A stretch of DNA of 64,000 nt from Austropuccinia psidii (GCA_023105745.1 JALGQZ010000005.1:61308019-61372018), one strand, 5' to 3'; counted from the first letter of the stretch, positions 45,330 through 58,351 are shown. Translations and numbers: made by a program. The notes: a model not told the origin generated them from the sequence alone.

Positions 45330-46495
45330 TTATTTTTCTAAGTATTTTGAGACTATCCCGCTAATGTCCTCCTTTGGATAAGCCTCCAGTGCCTGGGCAA
45401 GGAGGGAGTTTAGTTCCTCCCGGAATTCCCAGTGCATCTCATTTTGATGAGCTGCATCCACAAAAGGAATCATGTGGAGCAAGCGGTGATGCTCCAACAA
45501 GATTCGGTAGATCAATTTGTGGACGATGGCTCGAGGAATCATCAAAGTTGGTTGTAAGTCAGTGAATTCCTAGCAAGCGTCATCGTGGGAATGAGAGGGG
45601 CTTTGCACTGGGGAGGGGGGGGAACAGAAGGGGAAGGTGGGCGAGTCGGGTAAGAAGAAGGGGGAGGGGGAGGGGGTGATCCAACGGGCGTATAATTGAT
45701 GATACTGATGGAGTGGGGGGTGGCGGGACGAGCTGGGGATGGTCAAAGGAGGGGTGAGGAAAAGTCGAGTAGAGTTAAAAAAGTGAAATTGGAACTTACC
45801 AAAAGGTTCCCCTGTGGATTGCATAGGAGCCACCTCAGGTTCTGGCTCACGAGTCGTATCGTCCTCAGGTGGTTGGGAGGATGGACTCGGGCCAGGAATA
45901 GGTGGCTCTTGAGTTTGGGAGGGTTCTAAAAAAGGAGTAAGAGTCAGTTCATTCAACTCAAAAGTGAAAGTGAAAATGAAATGAAACTTCGGCTGCTTAC
46001 CACGGAATAATTCCTCAGACCATTGGGTGCCACTCAAGCCTGGAGTGGGTTGCTGCAGGGCTTGCTTGCATGGAAAACTAGGAACGTGAGAGTCTTGTTG
46101 GGGGGGATTTGGGGGGTTTTGTTCTATGAGTAATGGACAAAAGTCAGTATTATTGCATGAAGAGAAATGAGATAAGGAGGAGAAAGATAACTTACTTTGG
46201 CATTTGAATCCCATCAGTGACAAGACATGATGACAATCATCCCAAGCTCAAATGTCTTCTTTCCATTGCCATCCTTCATCGGCTGCATAATCACTTTGCT
46301 CAAGTCAAGGAGTGAAGTGACCATTGGATGGTGGCCTAGGAGGGGGGGTGGAAAAATCAATGCTTGAGGGGACAGGGCTAATCGTCCAGAATTGCTCCCT
46401 TCGGCCTGCTTGAGGCCCTGGTGTCCATTCGCACTTGGATATTGTTTCATCATCGTCCACCACAAAAGAGTCCTTGCAAGGGCGTCTTGGGCGGG
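45330..46495 (-). pseudogene. Zn2Cys6-like gene lacking its zinc domain and promoter
   Basis: Collinear with 7020-8768 (reverse), with one exon-intron unit instead of two. A ~545-bp deletion (left-copy 6471-7013) fuses the upstream CCATGGTA to the region after the Cys cluster, removing the TATA box, 5'-UTR intron, start codon and all six cysteines. The in-frame TGA after REDI is shared with the other copy; another stop lies near 46300. The C-terminal exon (45545-45330) is open and keeps the Gln codon that is TGA in the left copy. Confidence 0.8.
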
Positions 46496-48253
46496 AAATC
46501 CTCCGGCCTCATGGTCGGAAATACCATGGTGAAGCTGAGACAATCTCAGCAGTTGCAGAACCTGAAAAAGTCTCAGCTTCAAGGAATGTGGGCAAAATTG
46601 AAGGTCAGTTGCAGCATTCGCTGCAACTGATAAGGGAAATGCTGGCATGAGGCAGAAGAACAATGGGGTTCTGGCTGAGTATTGTTATTGATTGAATTGT
46701 CAATCTCAGTCAAATTCCCTTTGTTTCCTGAAATAGCCTCCCAATCACCCAGGAGGGTGGTCGTGAGGCCCTCATTGAATGTCCATGGTGGGTGCAATTA
46801 TCAAATGCCCCATTCAGAAAAGAATGTGGTGCATTTGGTCACAAGTGACCGCGGCAAGATTACCGGCCGTATGGCCTGGTAATAGTGTTTGAGCAAAGCG
46901 GGGGGCTGTTAGACAAGTGAATACAGTGTGAGCTGGCCTCCACCCATTGCACAGGTTTGCTTTTGGGTCATAATTGAAATGCTCAGTGGCTGAACATTTT
47001 AATTGCACAGTAATTGAACTATTGATATAACAATATCAAATGCACCATGCTGAGCCATTGCTCAGTTTTTTTTGTATGCACACAATCTGAGAATTTGGCA
47101 CAGCATTGGATGACATTTCAGCCAGGTCCAGCATTTCACACGCTTTGGTGCAGCGCTCCAAACTGAGCCTTCCAATGAACTATTGCAAAAATAGTTCATT
47201 CCATGGCTTGACTGAGCACTTCTACACGATGGTTTTGACCATGACATTCTCAGCTTGCATGTGCAAATCGGGTGAAACGCAATGCTGAGCATGTGGCACA
47301 TGAGCTACGTATATGCAAATGATCGGAAGGTGCATGCACATTTGCGATATGCATGCAGGCTCAAGTAGGATTACACCTTCCTAATCTGTACAGCCAACAC
47401 TGTAGTACACAGTACACCTTTGTAAATGTATGCTGCGGGGCAGAGCAAAAGCTGTTCAACAATGTAACATGCAATCACGTCAAGCCATCGAGTCATATGT
47501 CTCAACTGCATCCCTTTGATGCACCTTGTTGGACATCTCTGCCTAACTACGGCACAGATGCGCATGTAATCCAAGTTAATGTAAGTGGGTCATAGTGGGA
47601 TGACTGGTTTTTTTGGGTCATACACAAACAGTGGATTCTATCCGGTGCCATTGTTGGGGCAAAAAATGACTGGCCCCGCTTGTTCATTGCGCGTTCTCAT
47701 TGTCAAGCAGCCACATGCTTTCATACACCCCCCCCAACAGGTCATACGCAGGCAACTTTCACATGCCTGGAAGACATTTTACTGCCAGTCTTCCCACTGT
47801 CTATTTTCTTGGTTGGGTGGCCAGCTTGACTGCAGAAACTCACCTGCTCGCGCGTGGAAACCTGAGGCCAATCAGTGTGGATTTGCTTCAGCCTCATCCG
47901 CATTAGAATAATCCCGGCCTATGATTGCTGAAGCTGGTTATGTTTGCGTGGTGATCTCCCACAGCAGGTCATTTTATGCACTTTCTCACGCACCCCGCAC
48001 AAGCTGTGGGGCCTGGCTTGCAGCCAAAAATTCCCTTGGGCGGGTGGCCTCTTTCTCCGGAGTTTTGTACACGCGTGAGGCAAAGACGCTGATGCCAATG
48101 TTGGTGGATTAGTACCTGCCTCAAACGCAATAGGGGTGAATGTATATGTGGATCACAGCTCACAGTCGGTTCCCCCTTTGATCATGCCACACATCCCCCC
48201 TGGAAGCCCAGTAATCTTCAGTCATCAAAAAACTTCATGCAAAATCAAACTCA

Positions 48254-48277
48254 TGTTTGATGGCACGCCACCAAACA
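48254..48277. other. 24-bp quasi-palindrome
   Basis: Arms TGTTTG and CAAACA surround TGGCACGCCA, with two unpaired positions of 12. It has the same length and core layout as the other members. Confidence 0.6.
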
Positions 48278-48388
48278 TATCTCACCCGCCCACACACAAA
48301 CATCCCCACAGTGAGATTTCCCTTTGAAACTGCCAACATTGCCCAGTAGGTCCCTGTGCAAAAATTAACCTATGGAGGATATGCTCAT

Positions 48389-48412
48389 TGTTCACTGTCA
48401 CACCAGCGAACA
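48389..48412. other. 24-bp quasi-palindrome (diverged)
   Basis: It begins TGTTCACTG and ends CAGCGAACA, with four mismatches of 12, mostly in the centre. It is only 111 bp from the previous member. Confidence 0.45.
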
Positions 48413-48977
48413 TGGCTGAATGCCTCTAATATGCCCCTCCACAATAAGTTTCTACAACCCACCCAATTTTGAATATGCTAATGTCAACCTTGTTCCACCA
48501 AAGGTTTTGGAACTTGCTGCAGATCCAGAAGTCATATCGGGGCACCCACATTTTGGCCACCTTGCCTTGATATATGCCCAAAATCGGATATGAAAATTAT
48601 GAGCCCAAGAGGCCCACCCCCATCAAGACCATGCACTTAACCACAGGCCCTCCCCCCTTGACCCATTGCTGCCTCTCATATAAGTTCCCCACCTGCGCTT
48701 ATTCGTCTTCTTTCCGTTTAGCTAACCCTTCCCAATCATATAATTTCCAACTGTCCCCAAATAATTTAAAACAGCCATCATGTCAACCCCTTGACAACCA
48801 CTTTGCGTTGGGATGATTGATATTTGTATTCAAATAAATAGTTATACAACCTTAAATCCTGAGAATTCCCACTGAGCTTCTTGGATTATCATATGGCACA
48901 ATCAACACAACATATTTGTTTATCTCCCCAATCACCAGTGTGCTATTGGCTCTCTACCTGGAACCCTTTCCAAAACG

Positions 48978-51213
48978 TTGATACCATTCCTTGGGGCACC
49001 AAAAACTTTCATGCACTGTGGTCCTGATGGAGCATGGATTGAAAATTGCCAATCCAATCCTACTCAAATATTATTTGTTGAGGGAGTATTTATGACTGAT
49101 GCAAATGATCCCTCCTCATCTCAGAAACCCAATCTAGCATTGATGTTCTTCACATGGTATCTAAACATTTTATTCATAATGGAAAGCTCTCGAACACAGG
49201 ATTTCAAGCTTAAAATGCCCAAAGAATATGACTGTAATACTCATAGTCAATGTCAACTCTTTACTCCGACATTTCCCGCTTCAAACTCGACGCCAGATTC
49301 ATATCCTGCTGTTTCATCATTGATTTCCAAGCGATAACTGATAAAATTACCCAATGGATCAGACCTCCCCATGATGACCCCGCCCCATGCCAGTATTCAA
49401 ACCCCCCTCCTCCCTCATCAAAAGACCGGACTAGCTTTTCTCTGGGATCAAGAAATCCCCAATGGCCAATCAGCCCGTAACCTTTGGGCTACCTCACCCC
49501 CAGGATCCACTTTTAATGCCAGGCAAATCATTACAAACAAGGTCGTTAGCTCATTTGAATCCCTTTCGACCAATACCCCTCTTGGAGGACTGCTTGCGGA
49601 TGATATGGGATTAGGTAAAACCATTCAGGCCATTGCTCTAATTGGTACCTCCAAGGAGCAGATGATTGCAAACTCCCATTGCTCCATGCCCACCATGATC
49701 ATCTGCCCCCCTTGCTTAATTACCAACTGGCAATCAGAAATATCCAAGCATTCTCAGGCTGGAGCACTGCATGCCAAAATCTACCATGGTCCCACTCGTT
49801 ACTCATTATCCAAGGCCAACATCTTAAAATATGATATCATCATCACTTCTTACAATACTATCACCCAAAAATTTAAGCAAACCAATACCTCTACATCATT
49901 CATTTTTCAAATCAATTGGCATTGTATAATTTTGGATGAAGCACAGTGAGTGGCTGAGCTTAAATGATTCAAATTGCCTTTTATATCCAATAATCCTTGC
50001 CCCATCTTATAGCTATATTCGCTCTCAATCCACTGCCACTCACCGTGCCATTAATAGCCTCCTTTCATCCCATCGAATATGTTTAATGGGCACACCTACT
50101 CACAACATCATTTATGAACTTTTGGGCATAATATCATTCATCACTCAACCCCAGAGCGCCGATCAAGATAACTGGTCACCATTCATCCTGAGTAGTCTTT
50201 CCAAAGGTTGCAATGATATTTTGCATTTGGAATTGCGGCATTTAAGTTTGCGCCGCACCAAAACCACACATCTTGAATCCCTCCCCAATATTAGCCATCA
50301 CTATGAGCTGCTCCCACACAACCTGACCATGCAGCAAGAATATTCCACATTATATGAAGAATTCCTATCATCCAAAAGCAAAGGACCAGGAGAGTTTTTC
50401 AGAAATATTGATAAGCTGCGAATATGTTGTAACCATCACATAATGCTTAACACAATTGCCGAGGTGGAGTTGGAAGACCCCAAGGGCAGGAGCACTCAGG
50501 ATAACTCGCCAAAAATCACACAAACTATTGTGGATGTGGAAACATGCATGATGAGTAGTAAAATTGCACACCTCCTACAAAGCTTAATGAAGAACAAACA
50601 AACAAGGTGTGGTCCAACCAAATCGGTGGTTTATACCCAATGGACCCAATTTCTAGATTTGTGCGTTAATTCTAATATGCATCAATTACCAATTGAATCC
50701 ATCTGACTTTTTCATATTGTAGAATTGGTATTGCACTTGCCCATCACTCTATCCTTTCAGCACAAATTGATGGAACAATTACAGCACGAGCACAGGAGAA
50801 GGCACTGGAGAATTTCTTCAATAATCCTGAATGTGAAGTACTGATTGCATCCATTGCCGCAGCTGGAACTGGCCTCAATATAACTTGTGCTAATACGGTC
50901 TATTTAATGGTGAAGGGACCCCCAAAATTCTGCCCTGATTTGCGGCCACTGACATCCAAATTTCCAGGAGCCCAATTGGAACCCAGCCATTGAGGATCAG
51001 GCTGTTGATCGACTCCATTGTATTGGCCAACAACAACCTGTAAAGGTCATCCACTATATCACTCCTCATTCAGTTGAGGTCAACATGCGGAAGGTACCTT
51101 TCAAGATCATCTTTGACACTAATTGTATTGCTATTCTAAAATCCTTCCTTATGGAAATGCCATTTTCCAAACACCAATAGGTCCAAGAAAAGAAAAAATC
51201 ATTAACTGTGTGA
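48978..51213 (+). pseudogene. SNF2/Rad5-like helicase (transposon-borne), N-terminal frameshift
   Basis: SNF2-family proteins use ATP to move along DNA and remodel protein-DNA contacts. Motif I (Walker A) is DDMGLGKT near 49599 and motif II is DEAQ at 49936-49947, where DEAH is typical. A motif III-like MGTPTHN follows, and the C-terminal lobe has AAGTGLNITCA and WNPAIEDQAVDRLHCIGQ. Likely introns are 49946-50012, one at about 50655-50720, 50910-50967 and 51094-51180, ending in a short exon with TGA at 51213. The helicase lobes are open when spliced. The N-terminal part (from 48978) is in other frames; a six-C run near 49402 and an indel near 49335 break it. The gene lies between the oxygenase side and the transposase. 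Confidence 0.75.
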
Positions 51214-51518
51214 GCCTTACTGATATTATATAATTTGTGTTTGACCAAGTTGATAACTCTTGTTCACCCTGGCATAGGTCCACAATTATGAACACCATGA
51301 GTTGGATCGAACTCCTTCAATATTTCCTCAATGAAAATGAGCAATAGAGTATTATTTCCAAGGGAGACGGTGATACAGTCCAACTCATATTGTCTATATT
51401 CTGACATATTTAGCAAGTTTTTGCATCTTTAAGAAATAATACTCAGATTGTATTACACCTGCACAAATAATTCACAAAATGTTAATTTGTAACGGTGCTA
51501 TACATTTATATTGCTAAG
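51214..51518. other. Convergent intergenic spacer
   Basis: About 300 bp between the 3' ends of the helicase gene (+) and the unknown gene (-). No feature is recognised. Confidence 0.4.
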
Positions 51519-53580
51519 TTATTGCAGAGCATCACCATTCGGCCTAATAACTGGCATGTGAAGTATCTTGAGGGCGCTAGTCTGCATCTTACTATAGCCT
51601 TTGAGCCATTCTTGATCAAATACCTGAAATGATAAGCCTTCGGGAATATCACCATCATCTGTCGATTGTAATTCTGGCAATCTATCAATAGTTTTTTTAC
51701 CCTTTTTTTTAATGCAATTACAAATCTCTATGTCTCGATCCATTTTTAATACCAATTCATTAAATAACTGGGAGCGCCAGCATAATCGCACTTTGCGGTA
51801 AACTTGACGGCCATTTTCCAGTACCTCCTCAGTATCTGAACATACTCAAGGGTCATTGAATTGTGATGCTAGAATGGGAAATTTAGCCGTATCACACCAT
51901 TCACGACGGCGCTCACAGGTCTGCACATAATGAAGTAGATCATTATCAGTCTTTGCTCACAATGAAGAAGAGATACATGAACTAACCCTTTGACGAATCT
52001 TTGCGAGCTTTTGATTCTCCTTCTTTTTAACCAAATACTCAGCATCCTTTTGAATAGACTTCCATTCTCTTTTCAAATAAGTGAAATATTGCTCCATTAA
52101 AGCTGCCACGACCCCATAGTTATTATGATCCTTGTTCCAACAGTAATGATGATACTGGGTGCTGACCAGTGCAAGACGGAATGTACGGTAAAGCACCATA
52201 GACATCAGCTCATTGAACGGATGTTGCCATGAGCTCTCCCAGTCCCAAGTGAATTGCTTTAGTCCTAGCTTGTGGAGCTCATTTTTGCAGTAGCTTTGGA
52301 AACCCTGAGACTGAACCTGTGTTGATGGCTCATTGAAAACATCCTCAGGGACATATCCGAGATGACCGGCCACTTGAATTGCAATTTCACGCTCTTCTGT
52401 GCTTGGTGGTGCTGGTAGTGAGGAAAAATTCTTATCCCTAACTTTGAGTAGGAACAGGCAATATGCATGTACTGCTGATCGCATTCCATGGACATTCTCT
52501 GGAAGTTCTGCTTTCAGCCATCTTTGTTGCTCCTTCTGGCTTGCACGTTTCGCCACATTGTGAGCTTTACAAGCCTGGTTCCTTTGCTGTCTGACCTCGC
52601 ATTCTTCAAGCATACTCTGGGCAAGGGGCATTTGAGGATGGGTGGACTCATTATTTGACTGAGTGCCATGCTCATGCGCCGTGAAATTGTCCCTCCTTGA
52701 CCCATCATTTGTTTCCATTTGAGTCGGAGACATGTTCTCATCCTCATCATCCACCATTTTTTCTCTTGATGAACTGGCATGAGCTGTTCTTGGTTTGGAG
52801 GCATATGGATGATGACGTCCAGTGACTTTCTCTCTATGGACCAGAGGTGAAGATGCATAAAGTTAATCACCTGCCATGCACATCATCAGTTAACACATCA
52901 TAAAATTAATGAAGACTGGTCATACTCACAATCTTCAATTGGCTCCTGAGATCGGACTGACTTGCCTTTAGGTGCCATATCTAACCCATGAAACAAACAT
53001 ATCAAATTGTGAAAAAGGTTATACTCCAAAATTAAAATGACTTACTTTGATGAAGCATCAATCCTGGATTTCCCTCCGACAGACCACTCCAAGTTACATT
53101 CTCCAATGGTCTTCTTTGTCGCCCCGCATCCACGCGCCTTTCATAACCCACATGAACCTGAGATCCTGATGGAATATTGAGGGTTGGCTGTTTACTTTGG
53201 CCAAAGGGATCCTGGGATGCGACTGGATTCCGACCAGGATTAAGGAGGAACTCATGTGGAAATTTTGATTGGGGATTAGCGTGTGATGAGATTTGAGGTG
53301 TGCCTTCTGGCCCCTGAGACACATGCGTTTGTGTCTTAGTGGGATTTGGGGGAATTGGAGTGATGGAAATATTTGGGATCAACCAAGTGCTTGAAGTTGG
53401 AGCCTTTGGATTGCCCACATCAATGTTAAGACCTGATACATTCATTGAGGATGCAATAGGGGTTGTGAGAGGAATGTTGGGACTCAATGGTGACTGTGTT
53501 TGAACATATTCTATGCTAGATTCACTATTTGAGTCATGAAAAGAACCTGAACGGGATTTATGTGACTTGAAAGATGACAT
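51519..53580 (-). pseudogene. Conserved transposon gene of unknown function, 3-4 exons
   Basis: Exon 1 (53580-about 53045) is Ser/Pro-rich and starts MSSFKSHKS. A tiny exon around 52980-52931 begins MAPKGKSVR after an acceptor TTAG. The main exon (from about 52863; ORF 52757-51957) contains KEQQRWLKAELPENVHGMR, HLGYVPEDVFNEPST and WESSWQHPFNELMS. The tail resumes in an open frame at 51791-51519. A stop near 51957 and another near 51840 break the frame. I recall this protein family from many rust genomes, usually annotated as hypothetical. Its position next to the transposase suggests an accessory transposition protein, the role TNPA has in CACTA elements; that is inference only. Confidence 0.6.
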
Positions 53581-54541
53581 AAGGGCCGAAAAAGTACAGT
53601 AATATTTTTAACTAGATAAAACACCTCAGTATTATGATAAAATAGAGTGATATGAGATGAAATCTTTTCAAATTTAGAATAGAGAAATTCTATGAATAGT
53701 TGGAACTAAGTGTTGCGTGAAAGTCCAATAAGCCTCTTTTTAGGAGAATCCTCCCTGCCTCCTCTTGAGCTCCTCCGCTTCTATTGGAAACCACCCAGAA
53801 CGGCCTACCACCATATAATGTAATATTTCCTTGATCTCAAACGGGACCCATCATCCATAAGTAATCATATTTGGTAACATTTCCGCCTCCCCATTGTCAC
53901 ATTTTGTGAATTATCCAAACTGCCAATATATGAATTGAAATTCCACAGCATTGTACATCTGTAAAGGGGTATATTCATGAAGGATTCACCCACAAAAGAG
54001 ACATCACCTTTTCAAGAAAGGCGAGACAATCCAAATCACATTCCAACGGATTAAAAGCCTGCTGCACTCAAGCCAAATACCAAGACTTTAGCTGCACTCC
54101 AACCCCTTATGTAATAGAGTTATATCACTATGTCTGTAATAAGGTTTAAGCCATGTACGATGGACTGCCAGTGTACATGGTTTGAATGTCAATCCCCTCA
54201 AATCAATTATGACACATCCCTATTGGAACACCCCTCAAGGGTCAAAACCGCAGTATTGCCATGTGTAAATAAAATAGAATATGTATGAGCATTGAGCAGC
54301 ATGGCATTTTACCCAATGAAACTCCTAACCAATTCCGCCATCCAGATGAGACATGTTATACTCTATCAGCTGCAGCTCATGCACCATTACAAATGGGATA
54401 AAATTCTCAGATGGCTCAAATCATCTGCCCCTTCATAAATAATCACTCAATTTTTTTGCCAATTAATAACACTCCTAAAACCTTTCACATCAGCCATAGA
54501 TATTTATAAACAAACCAAGGGTACTCCCAATTCCTGCAACA
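53581..54541. promoter_or_regulatory. Divergent promoter region between unknown gene and transposase
   Basis: About 960 bp separates two genes transcribed away from each other. A 24-bp quasi-palindrome lies at 54154-54177. No obvious TATA box was found; no coding frame is seen. Confidence 0.45.
54154..54177. other. 24-bp quasi-palindrome (diverged)
   Basis: Outer arms TGTAC and GTACA are intact; the core reads TGGACTGCCA, with four mismatches of 12. It lies between the divergent genes. Confidence 0.5.
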
Positions 54542-57500
54542 ATGACAACCCGCTGCTATTCCTCAATGCGTATATGCATGTGTCAACACTGCTCAACTCA
54601 AACACACTCTTCCCCTGAGGGTGATAGGCCTGGAGTTGGCTTCACACCTTTCCAATATAAACAGCGCAATAAAAAGCTCAAATCAACCATTGCACCCAAA
54701 TCTCTTCCAAACATCCCTACTTCTGCATCAGGATCTGAGTGCCCACAACTTCTTTTGAATCAAATATTCCCAGCTGATTATTCACCGTTGACCCAAAGCA
54801 CCTTCTCCACAGCACCAGGTCTCAATTCAATTGCACAGAAACAATACAGCAGCAGTCAAACCCTTCCTCCACAAGACCTCGGAATGATAATATCTGCCAT
54901 TCTATCATTAAGGTATAATATACCCCGCAGGGCTTCACGCATTCTCAACCCCGCCCTAAACCTGCTGATCAAGTCCAGAATCTCAACCTCCGGTGGTCCC
55001 CCCAATCCTGCATTCCATATACCTCAAGATCTGAGTACCATATTTGAACATCTCCAATTGGAGCCAGTGATTCAAAACTATATATGTTGTCCTCAATGTT
55101 TCTCTCTTAATGACCCTACTGAATCAGTCACAACTGACCAACCCCACTGTCAATGCCATAATGACTCAAATGATCATGATCCCCCTGGCACACAATCATT
55201 AGGCAAATTCATCTATTGATTTGAAGCCCATACCAAAAACACCACCAACATGAAGCAAAAATTTATACCAACAAAACATTTCATTTATCAACCATTCAAA
55301 AATTGGCTTTCCAGATTTCTCCAGCGGGCTGGAATTATGGACATTCTGCATCAACATCAACAATCCCAAACTCCCAAAGATTCCCCAAAACGTGACGTCT
55401 GGGATGCATTGGTCTGGAGACGCTTCACTGGCACTAGAAATATCCATGACCCCCCATTCATGTCCATTCCTGGTGTATTGGCCTTCTCCATTTATGTGGA
55501 CTGGTTTAATGCACATGGAAAGTCCACCCGGTTGGCCAGCATTGGACCTATCATGCTTATTTGTCTTAATCTCCCCCCAAGTGAAAGATTGAACCAGAGA
55601 ATGTCTATGTTGCAGGAATCATCCCTGGTCCAAAGGAGCCAACTTCCCTTCAATTGAATTACCTATTAATGCCACTCATCAAGGAGCTCAAAGAGCTTTG
55701 GCAAGGTTACCATTTTTCACCCACCTCAACAGGTCCTTCAGGATACTATATCTGTGTTGCCATTCTCACAGCCACCACCGATGTGGTTGCCATGCGCAAG
55801 CTTACTGGATTTGTTTCCCATTCAGGCAACCACTTTTGTAATTTTTGCACCATTCACAAAGCTCAAATTGAAGAAATTGGTCCTCAATTTCACTACACAC
55901 GCTCATATAAAAATCATAAATCAACCAATGCCAAATGGCTTTGGGCAACCCCACCACAAAGACAAGCAATTTTCTCTGAGTATGGAGTGCAATATTCAAT
56001 TTTAGAAGACCTTCCGTATTGGGATGCCACCAGAATGGTTAATCTTGACATAATGCATAATTTAATACTGGGAATTTTGAAGGATCACGCAAATTTCAAA
56101 TTGTGCATTCCAGAAGCCAAATCAAAAATTTACCTCAGGTCCCCCAGGAAATCCAATGACACCAACAGTTCAGACTCAGATTTCATGACCTCCAACAGCT
56201 GTCTTGATAAAATCACATTGAGAGAGGCCTGCTCCCTGAGAAGAGACGCAGGAAAAATAATAAATGAGCCACTCCCCACTACTTCCACCCAAAAAAACTA
56301 CTTCCCAATGCCCACCCCTCACACGGAACATCCATCTAGTGGTTCTGCGGAGATTCCTTCATTTGATGCCGATTACATCCCCACTTCTGAAATCCCCTCT
56401 GAATTTGATATCACTGCACTGAGTGATCACCAGATCAAGGGTGAGGCTCTGGAGCATCTCCGACAAATCATATCCGAGACGATAATTCCCTCATCATGGA
56501 CAAGAGTACCTTGCAACATGGGTTCCCCCTCTCTTGGTAGCTTAAAAGCCGCTGAATGGGCTCTCTTTTATAAGGTCTATATTCCATTTTTAATGCTCAG
56601 TCAACAGATGTCATTAGATGTACACCAATCTGCCAACATTCAAATAAAAATGGGTCAGTAAGAAGAACTTGCAAATGAACTAACCAAGAATACATTCCAT
56701 TTGATTAGTGCTATCAACATTGCCACAAGTTGGACTGTTTCAATAGGAGATGCAACTGCATTTGCTGAACATTGGAAAAAATTCCGCCTTTCCAATCAAC
56801 TCCTGTTCCCAAAACAGAAAAGTAAACCAGATCATCATTTTGCTGATCATATTCCCAAACTCTTCCAACGTTGGGGCCCATCACAAGCCTCAGCCACATG
56901 GGGTTATGAGCGCTTGATTGGAGTATTTACAAAAATGCCAACAAATAACAAAATATGTACGTCAATTAATAAGATCAATATATTCACATTGATTAAACAC
57001 CTGAACTGAATAAGATTAACTTCTTGCAACCCTGAATAGATGATATAGATAAAACCTTACTTCAACATATATGTTGATGTTCCAACCTTTCCGTTCTCCT
57101 GAAATCCCCATCCGTGCCATGTGAAATAAAACAGATTTTCGAATCACAGCCACCTGCCCTGTTCAATGACCATAAATATAACAAACCATCCTGCCATGAA
57201 CAAGAAAATTATGATTGTCTGGTTGAGTACTTACAGATTTTTCATGCAACAAGGGAAATAGTTGATTGGATCAGCTTAGACACTACCGTGCAATCCACAA
57301 GTCCTCCCATTTCAAGGATTGTCTCACCTTGGTATTTTCCAGTTTCAAACATTAATATTGGGAACAATATATTTTCAACTGAATCAAAAAATGTCAGCAA
57401 CAGTGCAATATGTTTCCTGAGGGGCAACTCACGACAATTTGGTATTATTAATAGCATTTTTAAAGTCTCTGAGCCATCTAGCATACTGAACAATAACTGT

Positions 57501-57701
57501 CTTATCTTAAAAACTTTGAAGATTGATGTGAATTTCTTACCAGATTGGCTGCATCTGAATATTTATAAAGCTGTTGGTTTTGATGATGGACACTTGATTA
57601 TATCTGAAGAAGAAATAGAAGGTAACTGTGGATTGTATGATAACAAAGTTCTGTCATGTGGACTGCTTGTAATGATAAAGCCGTTATTTCATGAAATTTA
57701 G
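54542..57701 (+). pseudogene. tnp2: Tnp2-family transposase (CACTA/En-Spm, CMC superfamily), broken
   Basis: It is the cut-and-paste transposase of the element. Visible in order: an N-terminal region with a Cys-rich knuckle (CCPQCFSLNDP, then PHCQCH); the catalytic core starting VDWFNAHGKS, whose Asp is the likely first DDE residue; GIIPGPKEPT; GFVSHSGNHFCNFC; WDATRMVNLDIMHNLILG, a conserved block with the likely second Asp; and after ~200 residues EHWKKFRLSNQLLFP and WGYERLIGVF. A C-terminal domain (57114-57701) follows an intron of about 56957-57040. Lesions: TGA about 55228, a one-base loss near 55593, TAA at 56659-56661 and TGA near 57072. ATG 54542 is the first in frame. The copy is inactive unless these are sequencing errors. 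Confidence 0.85.
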
Positions 57702-57832
57702 TCTACAGAAATGCAAATCTCTCAGATTCATTAGCAATTTTGCTAGTTAAATAACTGCCTCAAAATTGAGTGACAGAGACATGCCATTGTGACAAGCAAA
57801 GCCCATTATTTCACATTGCCACAAAGAACTTA

Positions 57833-58273
57833 CTATTTTGACATTGGGTACAGTGTGAATAAGCCAAGTTCAATGTTCAAATGACCCACACACTCACCTT
57901 TCACAGCATCCAAAATTTCTAACTGCGCCATCATCATTTTGGAAGGGGGAGCAGCCCTTGCGCACCCGCAAATGCCAATGCACCAGCACCCGCACACGCG
58001 GTATTGTGTGGCGGGCTCTACCACTGTCACCTGCAAAAGGACAATCCCGCTCAGGCGGAGTCCTTTTATGGATGACCTGGTGAAGTCAAACCCCCCACCT
58101 ACATCAAGACTGGCTGAAGGACCTCTTTGATGTCTGTTTGTGCAAAAGGGCAGGTCTTGTGTAGTTTTTACCAATGATTGGACGGTTGCAGGATGATCAG
58201 GTAGTGAGGAATCTGAGTTGAAGGCATAGGGGAACCAATATTGGTGGATGTCACAGGATTTGGTGTAAGACAA
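57833..58273 (-). CDS. Uncertain ORF near the right end (146 codons)
   Basis: An uninterrupted frame with a Cys/Gly-rich stretch (YRVCGCWCIGICGCARA). I recognise no family, and there is no second copy in the window to test conservation. It may be chance coding in the subterminal region. Confidence 0.2.
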   Translation of the reverse strand: MSYTKSCDIHQYWFPYAFNSDSSLPDHPATVQSLVKTTQDLPFCTNRHQRGPSASLDVGGGFDFTRSSIKGLRLSGIVLLQVTVVEPATQYRVCGCWCIGICGCARAAPPSKMMMAQLEILDAVKGECVGHLNIELGLFTLYPMSK

Positions 58274-58289
58274 GAGTAGGACGTGTGCT

Positions 58290-58351
58290 CAGAGTTCGCT
58301 TGATTTTGGCTTGACGTGAGCTTGACTTTTATCCTGCTTGACGTTTGCTTG
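58290..58351. repeat. Right subterminal repeats
   Basis: Within about 60 bp, GCTTGACGT-like motifs occur four times with GCTTGACTTTT between them. This matches the TGACG theme inside the other ends. Confidence 0.6.

Larger units (their letters stand above)
46500..48977. other. Spacer between Zn2Cys6-like remnant and helicase gene
   Basis: 46500-47910 mirrors 4767-6470, including CTCAG motifs and one unit of the 372-bp repeat. 47911-48977 is found only here and may hold the promoter of the helicase gene. Two 24-bp quasi-palindromes lie at 48254 and 48389. Short ORFs in this stretch have no domain. Confidence 0.45.

Noticed and set aside
57060..57080. Short palindrome CAACATATATGTTG
   Set aside because: It is within transposase coding sequence and does not share length or sequence with the 24-bp family.
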